Assembly: GCA_042092935.1 (NCBI GenBank)
Contig: JBELFK010000015.1
Span: forward strand, 1-33,326
Source: JASMHC01 sp042092935
GTDB lineage: Bacteria > Pseudomonadota > Alphaproteobacteria > Rhodobacterales > Rhodobacteraceae
Length of the DNA: 33,326 nt
Direction of reading: 5' to 3'
Position 1 is the stretch's first letter, and each line of letters begins with the position of its first letter. The position numbers were made by a program, and so were the translations under genes. The notes under the pieces are model-generated. The model was not told where the DNA came from. It worked only from the letters and a program-made list of their open reading frames with translations, and did no database searches. Of the stretch, positions 23,046-32,146 are shown in pieces.

Positions 23046-25601
23046 CTACTTTTTCGCCGCTGGTTTCTTTTCGGCTGCCGGTTTCTTTTTCGCGGGCGCT
23101 TTTTTCTTAGTGCCCTTTTTCGCGGCTTTTTCCGCAATCAAGGCGACGGCCATATCCATGGTCACGTCCTCGGCCTTGGTATCTTTGGGCAGTGTCGCAT
23201 TGACCTTCTCCCATTTGACATAGGCCCCGTAGCGCCCGTCCATCACGTTGACTGGACCGCCGTTTTCGGGATGCTCGCCAAGCTCTTTCAGTGGTTTCGC
23301 AGCAGCCCCGCCGCCCCGGCGTCCGGGGTTGGCACGTTTTTCGGCCAGAATTTCCACCGCGCGATTCATGCCGATTTCAAACACGTCATTGGGGTCTTTG
23401 ACGTTGGCGTAGACCGGTTTTGCCTCGTCTGGAAGCTGGTGCATCACATAGGGGCCAAATCGCCCGAAGTTCGAGGTTATCAAGCCGCCCTCAGGGTGCA
23501 TGCCAATCTCGCGGGGCAGCGACAGCAGGGTCAGCGCCTTTTCAAGGTCCATGTCCTCTTTGGACCAGCCCTTGGGCAGAGACGCCCGCGGCGGTTTCTT
23601 GTTCTCGGGCGTCGGCTCGCCGCGCTGGACGTAGGGGCCAAAGCGGCCCGACTTCAGATGGATTTCGTCGCCCGCGTCTTCGCCCAACACACGCTCGTCG
23701 CCATCTGCACCTTCGCCGGCGATGGGGCGCGTATAGGTGCATTCAGGGTAGTTGCCGCAACCGACAAAGCCACCGGTGCGCGAGGTTTTCAGATGCAACT
23801 GACCGACGCCACACTTGGGGCAAACACGCGGATCGCTGCCGTCTTCCCTTGGTGGATAAAGCTGAGGCGCAAGCGCATCGTCCAGCACGTCCAGCACCTC
23901 GGTGATCCGCAGGTCCGAGGTCTCGGCAATCGCGACAGAAAAATCCTTCCAGAACGCGCCGAGGATTTCCTTATAGTCGCCGTCGCCCGCCGACACGAGA
24001 TCGAGCTGTTCCTCAAGGTCGGCCGTGAATTCATAACCGACATATTTGCGGAAGAAGTTGAGCAGGAAGATCGTCACGATCCGCCCTTTGTCCTCGGGGA
24101 ACAGGCGGTTCTTGTCTTTGCGGACATATTCACGATCCTGGATCGTCGTGATGACGCTGGCGTAGGTCGAGGGACGCCCGATGCCAAGTTCCTCCATGCG
24201 TTTCACAAGCGTCGCCTCGGTGTAGCGGGGCGGCGGCTGGGTGAAATGCTGCTCGGGCTGAACATCGCGCTTGGCGGTTGCGTCACCGGTTGCAAGCTGG
24301 GGAAGGCGCTTGTCGTCATCGTCAACGACATCGTCGCGGCCTTCCTCGTAGACCTTTAGGAAGCCGTCAAACAAGACCACCTGACCGGTGGCACGCAAGC
24401 CGACCTGACCGTCAGCGCTTGCGATGTCGACCGTCGTGCGCTCCATCCGCGCGGCGGCCATCTGACAGGCAATCGTCCGCTTCCAGATCAGATCATAGAG
24501 CTTGCGCTGGTCAGGTTCGCTGATCTTCAGGCTCGCCGCATCTTTGCGCGCATCCGTCGGGCGAATACATTCGTGGGCTTCCTGCGCGTTCTTGGCCTTA
24601 TTCTTATACATACGCGGGCTTGAGGGCACGTAGTCGTCGCCGTAACGCTCTTTGATCGCCTCGCGGGTTTCCATCACGGCCTCAGGCGCCATGTCGATCC
24701 CGTCGGTCCGCATATAGGTGATGTGTCCGGCCTCATAAAGGCGCTGGGCGGCGTTCATACAATGACGCGCGCCCATGCCGAATTTTCGGCTGGCCTCTTG
24801 TTGCAGGGTCGACGTCATGAAGGGTGCCGAGGGATTCCGGTTCGCCGGTTTGGCCTCAACGCCGGCGACTTTCAGATCGCGGCTCTGGATCGCCTGAACC
24901 GCCAATTCGGCCTGCGTTGCATTGCCAAGGTCAAACTTATCGAGCTTATCGCCCGCCAAAGTGACCAGCCGCGCCTCAAATTCCTTGCCACGCGGCGTGG
25001 TTAACAGCGCCTTGACGGTCCAGTATTCCTGCGGGTTAAACGCTTCAATCTCGGTTTCGCGCTCGACAATCAGACGCAGACACACCGACTGCACACGCCC
25101 CGCCGAACGCGCGCCGGGCAGTTTGCGCCACAGCACAGGCGACAGTTTGAAGCCCACAAGATAGTCCAAAGCGCGACGGGCCAGATAAGCCTCAACCAAG
25201 GGGGTATCCACCTGACGCGGGTTCTGCATCGCTTCGTTCACAGCCGCCTTGGTGATCGCATTGAAGGTCACGCGGCTAACGGCCGTGGATTTCTTGATCG
25301 CGCGGCGTTTGGTCAACGCCTCTTGCAGGTGCCAACTGATCGCCTCGCCTTCGCGATCGGGGTCGGTCGCGAGGATAAGGGCGTCATCGTCTTTCAGCGC
25401 ATCGGCGATGGCCTTAACGTGTTTGCGGGAATCGGTGCCGACTTCCCAGAGCATTTCAAAATCATTCTCGGGATCAACCGAACCGTCCTTTGGGGGCAGG
25501 TCGCGCACATGGCCGTATGAGGCGAGGACGGTGTAGTCATTGCCCAGATATTTGTTGATGGTTTTGGCCTTGGCGGGCGACTCGACAACAACAACGGGCA
25601 T
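23046..25601 (-). CDS. topA: DNA topoisomerase I
   Basis: TopA relaxes negatively supercoiled DNA by cutting one strand and passing the other. The 851 residues begin MPVVVVESPAKAKTINKYLG (Toprim), with the acidic TDPDREGE near 79-86. The active-site Tyr lies in ITYMRTDGID (Y296), and a CPKCGVGQ...CGNYPEC zinc-ribbon is near 590. A very Lys/Ala/Pro-rich tail (KKGTKKKAPAKKKPAA) closes the protein, typical of alphaproteobacterial TopA. It is followed by a hairpin and then scoA; dprA lies upstream in the same orientation, 128 bp away. Confidence 0.98.
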   Translation of the reverse strand: MPVVVVESPAKAKTINKYLGNDYTVLASYGHVRDLPPKDGSVDPENDFEMLWEVGTDSRKHVKAIADALKDDDALILATDPDREGEAISWHLQEALTKRRAIKKSTAVSRVTFNAITKAAVNEAMQNPRQVDTPLVEAYLARRALDYLVGFKLSPVLWRKLPGARSAGRVQSVCLRLIVERETEIEAFNPQEYWTVKALLTTPRGKEFEARLVTLAGDKLDKFDLGNATQAELAVQAIQSRDLKVAGVEAKPANRNPSAPFMTSTLQQEASRKFGMGARHCMNAAQRLYEAGHITYMRTDGIDMAPEAVMETREAIKERYGDDYVPSSPRMYKNKAKNAQEAHECIRPTDARKDAASLKISEPDQRKLYDLIWKRTIACQMAAARMERTTVDIASADGQVGLRATGQVVLFDGFLKVYEEGRDDVVDDDDKRLPQLATGDATAKRDVQPEQHFTQPPPRYTEATLVKRMEELGIGRPSTYASVITTIQDREYVRKDKNRLFPEDKGRIVTIFLLNFFRKYVGYEFTADLEEQLDLVSAGDGDYKEILGAFWKDFSVAIAETSDLRITEVLDVLDDALAPQLYPPREDGSDPRVCPKCGVGQLHLKTSRTGGFVGCGNYPECTYTRPIAGEGADGDERVLGEDAGDEIHLKSGRFGPYVQRGEPTPENKKPPRASLPKGWSKEDMDLEKALTLLSLPREIGMHPEGGLITSNFGRFGPYVMHQLPDEAKPVYANVKDPNDVFEIGMNRAVEILAEKRANPGRRGGGAAAKPLKELGEHPENGGPVNVMDGRYGAYVKWEKVNATLPKDTKAEDVTMDMAVALIAEKAAKKGTKKKAPAKKKPAAEKKPAAKK

Positions 25602-25729
25602 TTTGGTCCAACTCTAAATCAATACATGGGGCTTTGGCGGCGGAAAATGGGTCGCCGCGGGGCGGTTTGTCAACATGCCATATAATAAAGAATTGCCGCG
25701 GTTGATTTTAGACGCGGTTTGGCGCGGGG

Positions 25730-26875
25730 TTAAGCCCGCGCCAAAAGCCCACCTGCTTGTCTTGAAATCTGGCCCGTCATTTCAAGCTCGGTCAGGATGG
25801 GCGAGACATCACGGCTTTCAACGCGCAAATCCCTAATCAACTGATCTTCTGACAAAGGGGTCGGTCCCAAACGGGTCAAAATATCACTGTGCAGCGCGGT
25901 CGTATTTCGACGGGGCTGCGCGGGGGCCTGAGGCTCGGGAAATTCAAGCGTCGTTTGCATCGGCGCGCTGGGTGAATTTTCTGTACCCAGTGCCGCAATA
26001 ATGTCGTCCGCCGAGCGCACCAGGGTCGCCCCGTCGCGAATCAAGGCGTTGCATCCGGCGGACCGGCTGTCCATCGGATGCCCGGGCACCACCAAAACCT
26101 CGCGCCCCTGATCGAGCGCGTTTTTGGCGGTGATGAGGCTGCCCGACCGCGTTGCGGCCTCAATGACCACGACCGCCCTGGCCAAGCCCGAGATCAACCG
26201 GTTGCGCAATGGAAAGTGGCGCGCCTGCGCCACAAGGCCAACAGGTTGTTCAGAGATCAGAGCACCAGCATCCAGAATGCTTTTGGCAAGCTCGGCATTT
26301 TCCGCCGGATAGATGGTTTCAATGCCACCGGCCAACACCGCGATGCTGCCGGTTTTAAGGCTGCCGACATGCGACGCCGTATCCACACCACGCGCAAGCC
26401 CCGAAACGACGCTGTAGCCCGCGTCACCCAAATCCTGCGCCAGCTTGCGTGCCATGCGGGTTCCAAGCGATGAGGCATTGCGTGCCCCGACAATGGCGAT
26501 GGTCGGTGAGGACAGGATTTCAACCTGTCCCTTGATCCAAAAGAACGGCGGCGCATCTGCCAGATCATGAAGCCGCTCGGGATAGGCGGCTGAGCCTGCA
26601 AAGACCAAACGCCCGCCCGCCTTGCGCCCGGCTTTCATTTCCTGGGAAGCTACGTCGGGCGGGCAGGGCGCGTAATTTTCGACGCCCGCCTGCTTGGCAA
26701 GGGCGGGCAAGGCCCCCAAAGCCGCTTGGGCCGAGCCATGCGCGTTAAGAAGACGATAGAACGTCGCAATGCCAACCCGACGGGATCGCAACAGGCGGAG
26801 CCACGACACCCGATCTTCTTCCGAGGTGGGTGGAAGGGGGGGATGAGTGGAAGAATTACGTTTGTCGCGCATCAT
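25730..26875 (-). CDS. dprA: DNA-processing protein DprA
   Basis: DprA protects incoming single-stranded DNA in transformation and loads RecA on it. The Rossmann-like core has IAIVGARNASSLGTRMA, SGLARGVDTASH and GGIETIYPAEN, followed by FPLRNRLISGLA and RSGSLITAKNALDQGRE; the C-terminal winged-helix domain (DILTRLGPTPLSEDQLIRDL) is present. The frame is open to a GTG at 26896; the ATG at 26875, with AAGG 7 bases before it, is the better start and gives 381 residues. An ATG one codon later is also possible. It is followed by topA, a pairing common in alphaproteobacteria. Confidence 0.95.
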   Translation of the reverse strand: MMRDKRNSSTHPPLPPTSEEDRVSWLRLLRSRRVGIATFYRLLNAHGSAQAALGALPALAKQAGVENYAPCPPDVASQEMKAGRKAGGRLVFAGSAAYPERLHDLADAPPFFWIKGQVEILSSPTIAIVGARNASSLGTRMARKLAQDLGDAGYSVVSGLARGVDTASHVGSLKTGSIAVLAGGIETIYPAENAELAKSILDAGALISEQPVGLVAQARHFPLRNRLISGLARAVVVIEAATRSGSLITAKNALDQGREVLVVPGHPMDSRSAGCNALIRDGATLVRSADDIIAALGTENSPSAPMQTTLEFPEPQAPAQPRRNTTALHSDILTRLGPTPLSEDQLIRDLRVESRDVSPILTELEMTGQISRQAGGLLARA

Positions 26876-26960
26876 GGGTCCGCCTTGTTGCGACACCAGA
26901 TGTAAGCAGAGTTGGTTAATGGGACGTAACCCGATTTGATTTAATTTCAGTGGGTCGCGA

Positions 26961-28379
26961 TCACCCGCTGCCCCCCACCGTCAAACCGCCGATCAGGACG
27001 CTTGGTTGACCGACGCCGACGGGCACCCACTGGCCCTGCTTGCCGCACATGCCCATGCCCGGATCAAGCGCCATGTCGTTGCCCAAGGCGCGGATTTGTT
27101 TCAGCGCGGTCGCGCCATCGCCGATCAGCGTGGCACCTTTGACCGGCGCACCCACTTTGCCGTTTTTGACCTGATAGGCCTCGGTGCAGGAAAACACGAA
27201 TTTGCCGTTGGTGATGTCGACCTGACCGCCTCCGAATCCGACGGCGTGGATACCGTCTTCAAGGCCCGCAAGCATGTCTTTTGGGTCGCTTTCGCCGCCC
27301 AGCATGATCGTGTTGGTCATGCGCGGCATCGGCACATGGGCGTAGCTTTCGCGCCGCCCGTTGCCTGTCGGGGCGGTTTCCATCAATCGCGCATTCTGGC
27401 GATCCTGCATAAAGCCGACAAGAATGCCGTCTTCGATCAGCACGTTGCGCGACGAAGGCGTGCCTTCGTCGTCAAACGAGATCGACCCGCGCCGGTCGCG
27501 AATCGTGCCGTCGTCCACCACCGTCACCCCGTCCGAGGCGATTTTTTGCCCCATCAGACCGGCAAAAACGCTGACCCCCTTGCGGTTGGCGTCGCCCTCA
27601 AGACCGTGGCCAATCGCTTCATGCAGCAAAATTCCCGGCCACCCCGGCCCGAGGATCACGTCCTGCACCCCCGCCTTGGCGGGCACAGCGCTGAGATTGA
27701 CCAGCGCGATCCGCAATGCCTCGTCAACAGTGGCTTTCCAATGCGCAGGCTCCATCAAGCCGTTCAGGGCGATCCGCCCGCCACCGCCATGCGAACCGGA
27801 TTCGCGGCGGCCATTGTCCTCGACGCTGACCGAGGCATTCAGTCGAACCATGGGGCGGCTGTCGCGCAGATGGGTGCCGTCGGGGCGCAGGATTTCGACC
27901 TCTTGCAGAGACGCGGCAATCGAGGCCGAAACCTGCACCACCCGAGAATCAGCGGCGCGCGCATAGTCATCGATTTCCCGCAGCAGATCGATTTTGACAG
28001 GAAATTCCGCGTCCCCAAGCGGATCATGGTCAGAATAAAGCCGTTCGGTGATGGCTTTGGGGGGCATCGCCAAAGTGCCTCCGCCGTTTCCTACCGCCAA
28101 TCGGGCGGTTTCAGCCGCCCGTGTCAGAGCCCCCATACTGAGATCGCTGGAATGGGCAAACCCTGTCACCTCGCCCTTCACGGCCCGCAGGCCAAAGCCC
28201 TCGGTGGCGTCATAGCTGGCCATTTTCAGCCGCCCGTCGTCGAAAGACAGCATTTCTGCTCGCTTGCGTTCGGCAAAAATCTCGCCGTCATCGGCCCCGT
28301 TGGTCGCTTCCCGCAAAACCTTTAAAGCGGCGTCAAAAGGCAAATCTGCCTCAAAAGGTTGGAAAAAATTATGCGTCAT
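26961..28379 (-). CDS. tldD: Metalloprotease TldD
   Basis: TldD forms a heterodimer with TldE/PmbA and cleaves small peptides and the leaders of some modified peptides. The metal-binding motif HEAIGHGLEGD lies at 253 onward (HExxxH), and the rest of the 472 residues matches the family. GGAGGG lies 3 bases before the ATG. It is divergent from ctaC, with 180 bp between them that contain an FNR-type site. TldE is not in the window. This position next to the oxidase cluster is usual in Rhodobacterales and probably has no functional link. Confidence 0.97.
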   Translation of the reverse strand: MTHNFFQPFEADLPFDAALKVLREATNGADDGEIFAERKRAEMLSFDDGRLKMASYDATEGFGLRAVKGEVTGFAHSSDLSMGALTRAAETARLAVGNGGGTLAMPPKAITERLYSDHDPLGDAEFPVKIDLLREIDDYARAADSRVVQVSASIAASLQEVEILRPDGTHLRDSRPMVRLNASVSVEDNGRRESGSHGGGGRIALNGLMEPAHWKATVDEALRIALVNLSAVPAKAGVQDVILGPGWPGILLHEAIGHGLEGDANRKGVSVFAGLMGQKIASDGVTVVDDGTIRDRRGSISFDDEGTPSSRNVLIEDGILVGFMQDRQNARLMETAPTGNGRRESYAHVPMPRMTNTIMLGGESDPKDMLAGLEDGIHAVGFGGGQVDITNGKFVFSCTEAYQVKNGKVGAPVKGATLIGDGATALKQIRALGNDMALDPGMGMCGKQGQWVPVGVGQPSVLIGGLTVGGSG

Positions 28380-28399
28380 TTACCCTCCAAAGGAGTTTT

Positions 28400-28413
28400 T
28401 TGATCTAAATCAA
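28400..28413. promoter_or_regulatory. FNR/FnrL-type binding site between tldD and ctaC
   Basis: TTGATCTAAATCAA is a perfect match to the FNR-family consensus TTGAT-N4-ATCAA. Its centre lies 27 bp before the tldD ATG and 153 bp before the ctaC ATG. A CATATT hexamer at 28438-28443 would place a ctaC start near 28450, with the site about -43. It may link the oxidase genes to oxygen supply; which gene it controls, and its sign, are not shown by the sequence. Confidence 0.7.
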
Positions 28414-28559
28414 GAAAAAGCGTCCGTTTGCCGCAAGCATATTTCTTGTCCCGAGGCTTAGAATATGGTTTCTCCTCGCTCCAACACAACGGGATTCCGT
28501 GCGACTGTTTGCGCGGGTTCTGTTTCGACTATCATGCAATTAACCGATCAGGGTGAAAC

Positions 28560-29408
28560 ATGCGACTTCTGACGACACTTCTAGGCCTACTGGCCACACT
28601 GATGGCCCTCCCTGCGACTGCACAGGAAGGTCTGGAAATTATCGGCAAGCCGATCGATCGCGGTATGGGCTTCCAGCCAGCGGCGACCGAATTGGCACGG
28701 ATCTTCCAACGCCTCGATTTTCTGGTTCTGGTGATTATTACGATCATCTCGATCTTCGTGATTGCGCTGGTGATCTACGCCATCCTGCGCTTCAACCGCC
28801 GCGCCAATCCGACACCGGCGACGTTTACGCATAATTCACCGCTTGAGGTCGCCTGGACAATCGTTCCGATCATCATCCTGATCTTCATCGGAACCTTCTC
28901 GCTTCCGGTTCTGTTCAAACAGCAGGAAATCCCCGAGGCCGACATTACCATCAAGGTGACGGGCTACCAGTGGTACTGGGGCTACGAATATGTCGATGCG
29001 GGCTTTGGCTTTGACAGCTTCATGCTGCAAAGGGACGAGTTGGAAGACTACGGCTACAGCCAAAGCGAATACCTGTTGGCGACTGACACAGCCGTTGTTG
29101 TTCCGGTTGGCAAGACCATCGTCATGCAGGTGACTGCCGCAGACGTGATCCACAGCTGGACCATCCCGGCCTTCGGCGTGAAGCAGGACGGTGTACCAGG
29201 TCGTTTGGCGGAACTTTGGTTCGCCGCCGAGCAGGAAGGCGTCTTCTTTGGCCAGTGTTCCGAGCTTTGCGGTAAAGACCACGCCTTTATGCCGATCACC
29301 GTCAAAGTCGTGTCGCAAGAGGCCTATGACGAATGGCTCAAAGGCGCGATTGACGAATACGCAGACGCTGGCGCGTCCGGCACCGTCCAGATCGCATCGC
29401 TGGACTAA
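28560..29408 (+). CDS. ctaC: Cytochrome c oxidase subunit II
   Basis: CtaC carries the CuA centre that accepts electrons from cytochrome c in aa3-type oxidase. The 282 residues have a signal peptide (LMALPATAQ, cleavage near 21), two membrane helices (about 55-77 and 98-119), then the cupredoxin domain with YQWYWGYEY and the CuA ligands H198, C233, E235, C237, H241 and M244 in CSELCGKDHAFM. AGGGTGAAAC precedes the ATG. It heads a cluster read in one direction through ctaB, ctaG, ctaE and surf1. Subunit I (ctaD) is not in the window, as is usual in Rhodobacteraceae. Confidence 0.98.
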   Translation: MRLLTTLLGLLATLMALPATAQEGLEIIGKPIDRGMGFQPAATELARIFQRLDFLVLVIITIISIFVIALVIYAILRFNRRANPTPATFTHNSPLEVAWTIVPIIILIFIGTFSLPVLFKQQEIPEADITIKVTGYQWYWGYEYVDAGFGFDSFMLQRDELEDYGYSQSEYLLATDTAVVVPVGKTIVMQVTAADVIHSWTIPAFGVKQDGVPGRLAELWFAAEQEGVFFGQCSELCGKDHAFMPITVKVVSQEAYDEWLKGAIDEYADAGASGTVQIASLD

Positions 29409-29495
29409 AACATTCCGCAGCGCACGCGGCTAGTCCCCGTGCGCTGCACTCTTTCTGACAAACGCCTATTGGCGGTTTCGATATAGCGGAAGACC

Positions 29496-30434
29496 ATGAG
29501 CGACGTGACGATCAATTCTCAGGCACAGACGGGCGAAGCCAGCTTTGGCGACTATTTCGCGCTGTTGAAGCCGCGCGTTATGTCGCTGGTGGTGTTCACC
29601 GCCCTTGTCGGTCTGTTGGTTGCGCCCGTAGGCGTGCATCCGATGGTCGCTCTCTCGTCTATCCTGTTCATCGCCGTCGGCGGCGGTGCCTCGGGCGCTT
29701 TGAACATGTGGTGGGACGCGGACATCGACCGCCTGATGAAACGCACCCAATCGCGCCCCATTCCGGCGGGTAAAGTCGACGCCTCCGAGGCGCTGGGCCT
29801 GGGCTTGACGCTGTCTGCCTTTGCCGTGGTTATGCTGGGGCTTGCGGCAAATTGGCTGGCGGCTGGGTTGCTGGCTTTCACGATCTTCTTTTACGTTGTG
29901 ATTTACACGATGTGGCTGAAACGCCTGACCCCGCAAAACATCGTGATCGGTGGCGCGGCAGGGGCTTTCCCTCCGATGATCGGCTGGGCGGTCGCGACCG
30001 GTGGGATCAGTGTCGAAAGCGTCCTGATGTTCATGATTACCTTCATGTGGACTCCGCCGCATTTCTGGGCGCTGGCGCTGTTCACCAAGACCGACTACGG
30101 CGATGCAAAAGTCCCGATGCTGACCGTCACACACGGACGCAAGGCCACGCGGGTGCATATCCTCGTTTACACCCTCATTCTGGCGGTGGTGAGCATTGCG
30201 GCGGGTTTCACCTCGATTGGCGGACCTTTGTATTTGACGGTTGCTGTCGTTTTGAACGCCTTGTTCATCAAGGGTGCCGTCAAGATCTGGCGTCGCGACG
30301 ATGCGACAGCCGAAGCTGATAACTATCTCGCGGAACGCAAATTCTTCAAGCTGTCGTTGCTGTTCCTTTTTGTGCATTTTGGTGCTCTCATGGGCGAGGC
30401 CGCTTTGGCTCCGCTCGGACTAGGTGGCTGGTAA
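29496..30434 (+). CDS. ctaB: Protoheme IX farnesyltransferase (heme O synthase)
   Basis: CtaB attaches farnesyl diphosphate to heme B to make heme O, the precursor of heme A in aa3 oxidase. It is a polytopic UbiA-type prenyltransferase of 312 residues with about eight or nine helices. The diphosphate-binding motif is ALNMWWDADIDRLMKRTQSR (N70, D74, D78), and a second Asp-rich region (FTKTDYGDAKVPML) follows near 200. It lies 87 bp past ctaC, and the next gene begins 1 bp after its stop. Confidence 0.97.
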   Translation: MSDVTINSQAQTGEASFGDYFALLKPRVMSLVVFTALVGLLVAPVGVHPMVALSSILFIAVGGGASGALNMWWDADIDRLMKRTQSRPIPAGKVDASEALGLGLTLSAFAVVMLGLAANWLAAGLLAFTIFFYVVIYTMWLKRLTPQNIVIGGAAGAFPPMIGWAVATGGISVESVLMFMITFMWTPPHFWALALFTKTDYGDAKVPMLTVTHGRKATRVHILVYTLILAVVSIAAGFTSIGGPLYLTVAVVLNALFIKGAVKIWRRDDATAEADNYLAERKFFKLSLLFLFVHFGALMGEAALAPLGLGGW

Positions 30435-30435
30435 T

Positions 30436-30618
30436 ATGAACTTCTCGAAACCTCATGAAATCCATCAACGTCGGCTGGGCCGCAACTTGGGCGTCGGGCT
30501 GCTGCTCGGGTCGTTTGTCGCGGTCGTCTTCGGTCTGACCGTCGCCAAGCTGGGCAATGGCGGCGAGATCAAAGGCATCGACTTTGTTGTCGACACATCT
30601 GTCGAGGCCCCTGAATGA
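30436..30618 (+). CDS. CoxF-like small membrane protein of the oxidase cluster
   Basis: This 60-residue protein starts at the ATG at 30436, one base after the ctaB stop. It has a charged start (MNFSKPHEIHQRRLGRNLG), a single transmembrane segment (VGLLLGSFVAVVFGLTVAKL) and a short polar end. Small proteins with this layout lie between ctaB and ctaG in Rhodobacteraceae and are often called CoxF; the name rests on position and general form rather than function. It may help cytochrome oxidase assembly. The stop overlaps the ctaG ATG by 4 bases (ATGA), so the two are translationally coupled. Confidence 0.7.
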   Translation: MNFSKPHEIHQRRLGRNLGVGLLLGSFVAVVFGLTVAKLGNGGEIKGIDFVVDTSVEAPE

Positions 30619-31187
30619 CGCTGACCGGCACCAATAAGACCGTTGTGCAAGCGGTTGGGGTTGTCCTGATTATGGGATCGCTGGCATGGGCTGCGGTGCC
30701 GTTTTACAATTGGTTCTGCCGCGTCACCGGCTATGGTGGAACGACAAACGTGGCCGAGGTCGGTTCGGACATTGTTTTGGACCAGACGATGAAAGTGCGT
30801 TTTGACGCGTCACTTTCCGAGAAGATGCCGTGGGAATTCAAACCGGTCGAGCGCGAAATCGAAATCAAGATCGGCGAAACCGGCTTGGCCTATTACGAAG
30901 CCTATAACCCGACCGATCGCGTTGTGGCCGGGTCCGCCAGCTACAATGTGGCCCCGTACTCGGCGGGCAATTTCTTTGTCAAAATCGACTGCTTCTGCTT
31001 TGAAGAACAAGTTCTGGCCCCGGGTGAGCGGGTCTTGATGCCTGTCAGCTTTTATGTTGACCCCGAAATTGTGGATGACCGCGAGGCAAAATATGCCAAC
31101 CGAATTACGCTGTCTTACACATTCTACGAAATCGATATACCCGAGGACTATGTTGCTCCGGGTGACGAAACAACGAAACTAAACTAA
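30615..31187 (+). CDS. ctaG: Cytochrome c oxidase assembly protein CtaG/Cox11
   Basis: CtaG delivers copper to the CuB site of subunit I. The 190 residues have one N-terminal membrane helix (VVQAVGVVLIMGSLAWAAVP) with the conserved C35 just past it, and the periplasmic beta domain with the copper motif CFCFEEQ (C126 and C128). Its length and order agree with Cox11. It overlaps the CoxF-like gene by 4 bases and is followed by ctaE 20 bp later. Confidence 0.96.
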   Translation: MTLTGTNKTVVQAVGVVLIMGSLAWAAVPFYNWFCRVTGYGGTTNVAEVGSDIVLDQTMKVRFDASLSEKMPWEFKPVEREIEIKIGETGLAYYEAYNPTDRVVAGSASYNVAPYSAGNFFVKIDCFCFEEQVLAPGERVLMPVSFYVDPEIVDDREAKYANRITLSYTFYEIDIPEDYVAPGDETTKLN

Positions 31188-31207
31188 CCTCCAACTGAGG
31201 GACTACG

Positions 31208-32041
31208 ATGGCACACGAAAAGAACCACGATTATCACATCCTGACTCCATCGGCGTGGCCGCTGCTGGGCGCCCTCGCGGCGTTTGTCATGCTCTTCGGG
31301 GCCGTTGTCGCAATGAGCGGCGGCGTCACTATCTTCAACAAGGCCGTGACTCTGGAAGGTCCATATATGTTCCTGATCGGCCTTGTCGCCGTTCTCTACG
31401 TCATGTTCGGATGGTGGGCTGAAACCATCAACGAGGAATTTGCAGGCGACCACACGCCTGTTGTGCGCATTGGCCTGCGCTACGGGTTTATCCTGTTCAT
31501 CATGTCCGAGGTTATGTTCTTCTCGGCTTGGTTCTGGACCTTCTTCAAACACGCGCTTTATCCCATGGGGCCAGAAAGCCCGATGAAAGACGGTGTCTGG
31601 CCGCCGGTTGGCATCGAGACGTTTGACCCGTTCCACCTACCGCTTATCAACACGTTGATCCTGCTCTGTTCAGGCGCAGCCGCAACTTGGGCGCACCATG
31701 CCCTCGCACATGAGAACAACCGCAAAGACATCAAATGGGGTCTGATTATCGCAGTTGTTCTGGGGCTGATCTTCACCGTTTTTCAGGCCTATGAATACAG
31801 CGACGCAGCCTTTGGGTTTGCGGGCAACATCTACGGCGCGACCTTCTTCATGGCGACCGGCTTTCACGGGTTCCACGTGGTAATCGGCACGATCTTCCTG
31901 TTCGTTTGCCTGCTGCGCGTTCAACGCGGCCACTTTACCCCGGAAAGCCACATCGGTTTTGAGGCCGCGGCATGGTACTGGCACTTCGTTGACGTTGTTT
32001 GGCTGTTCCTCTTCGTATCGGTCTACATCTGGGGCGGCTAA
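31208..32041 (+). CDS. ctaE: Cytochrome c oxidase subunit III
   Basis: CtaE is the seven-helix subunit III of aa3 oxidase, which stabilises the proton and oxygen path in subunit I. The 277 residues include the helical FGWWAETINEE, GLRYGFILFIMSEVMFFSAW and AYEYSDAAFGFAGNIYGATF stretches, GFHGFHVVIGTIFL, and the last helix WYWHFVDVVWLFLFVSVYIW. CTGAGGGACTACG before the ATG holds a good ribosome-binding site. The downstream 55-83 bp carry a strong terminator, so this is probably the last gene of the main oxidase transcript. Confidence 0.98.
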   Translation: MAHEKNHDYHILTPSAWPLLGALAAFVMLFGAVVAMSGGVTIFNKAVTLEGPYMFLIGLVAVLYVMFGWWAETINEEFAGDHTPVVRIGLRYGFILFIMSEVMFFSAWFWTFFKHALYPMGPESPMKDGVWPPVGIETFDPFHLPLINTLILLCSGAAATWAHHALAHENNRKDIKWGLIIAVVLGLIFTVFQAYEYSDAAFGFAGNIYGATFFMATGFHGFHVVIGTIFLFVCLLRVQRGHFTPESHIGFEAAAWYWHFVDVVWLFLFVSVYIWGG

Positions 32042-32096
32042 GCTCCAACCGGACGAACGTTTGCGGTTGAAACTTCGCAAGCAAAACGCATAAGAA

Positions 32097-32125
32097 AACC
32101 GCGGGCGTCCTTAACGCTCGCGGTT
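32097..32125 (+). terminator. Rho-independent terminator after ctaE
   Basis: AACCGCGGGCG and CGCTCGCGGTT form an 11-pair stem with one G/T pair and a TCCTTAA loop, followed by six T. It lies 56 bp past ctaE and before surf1. Confidence 0.9.
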
Positions 32126-32146
32126 TTTTCATAGGATACACCAGAC

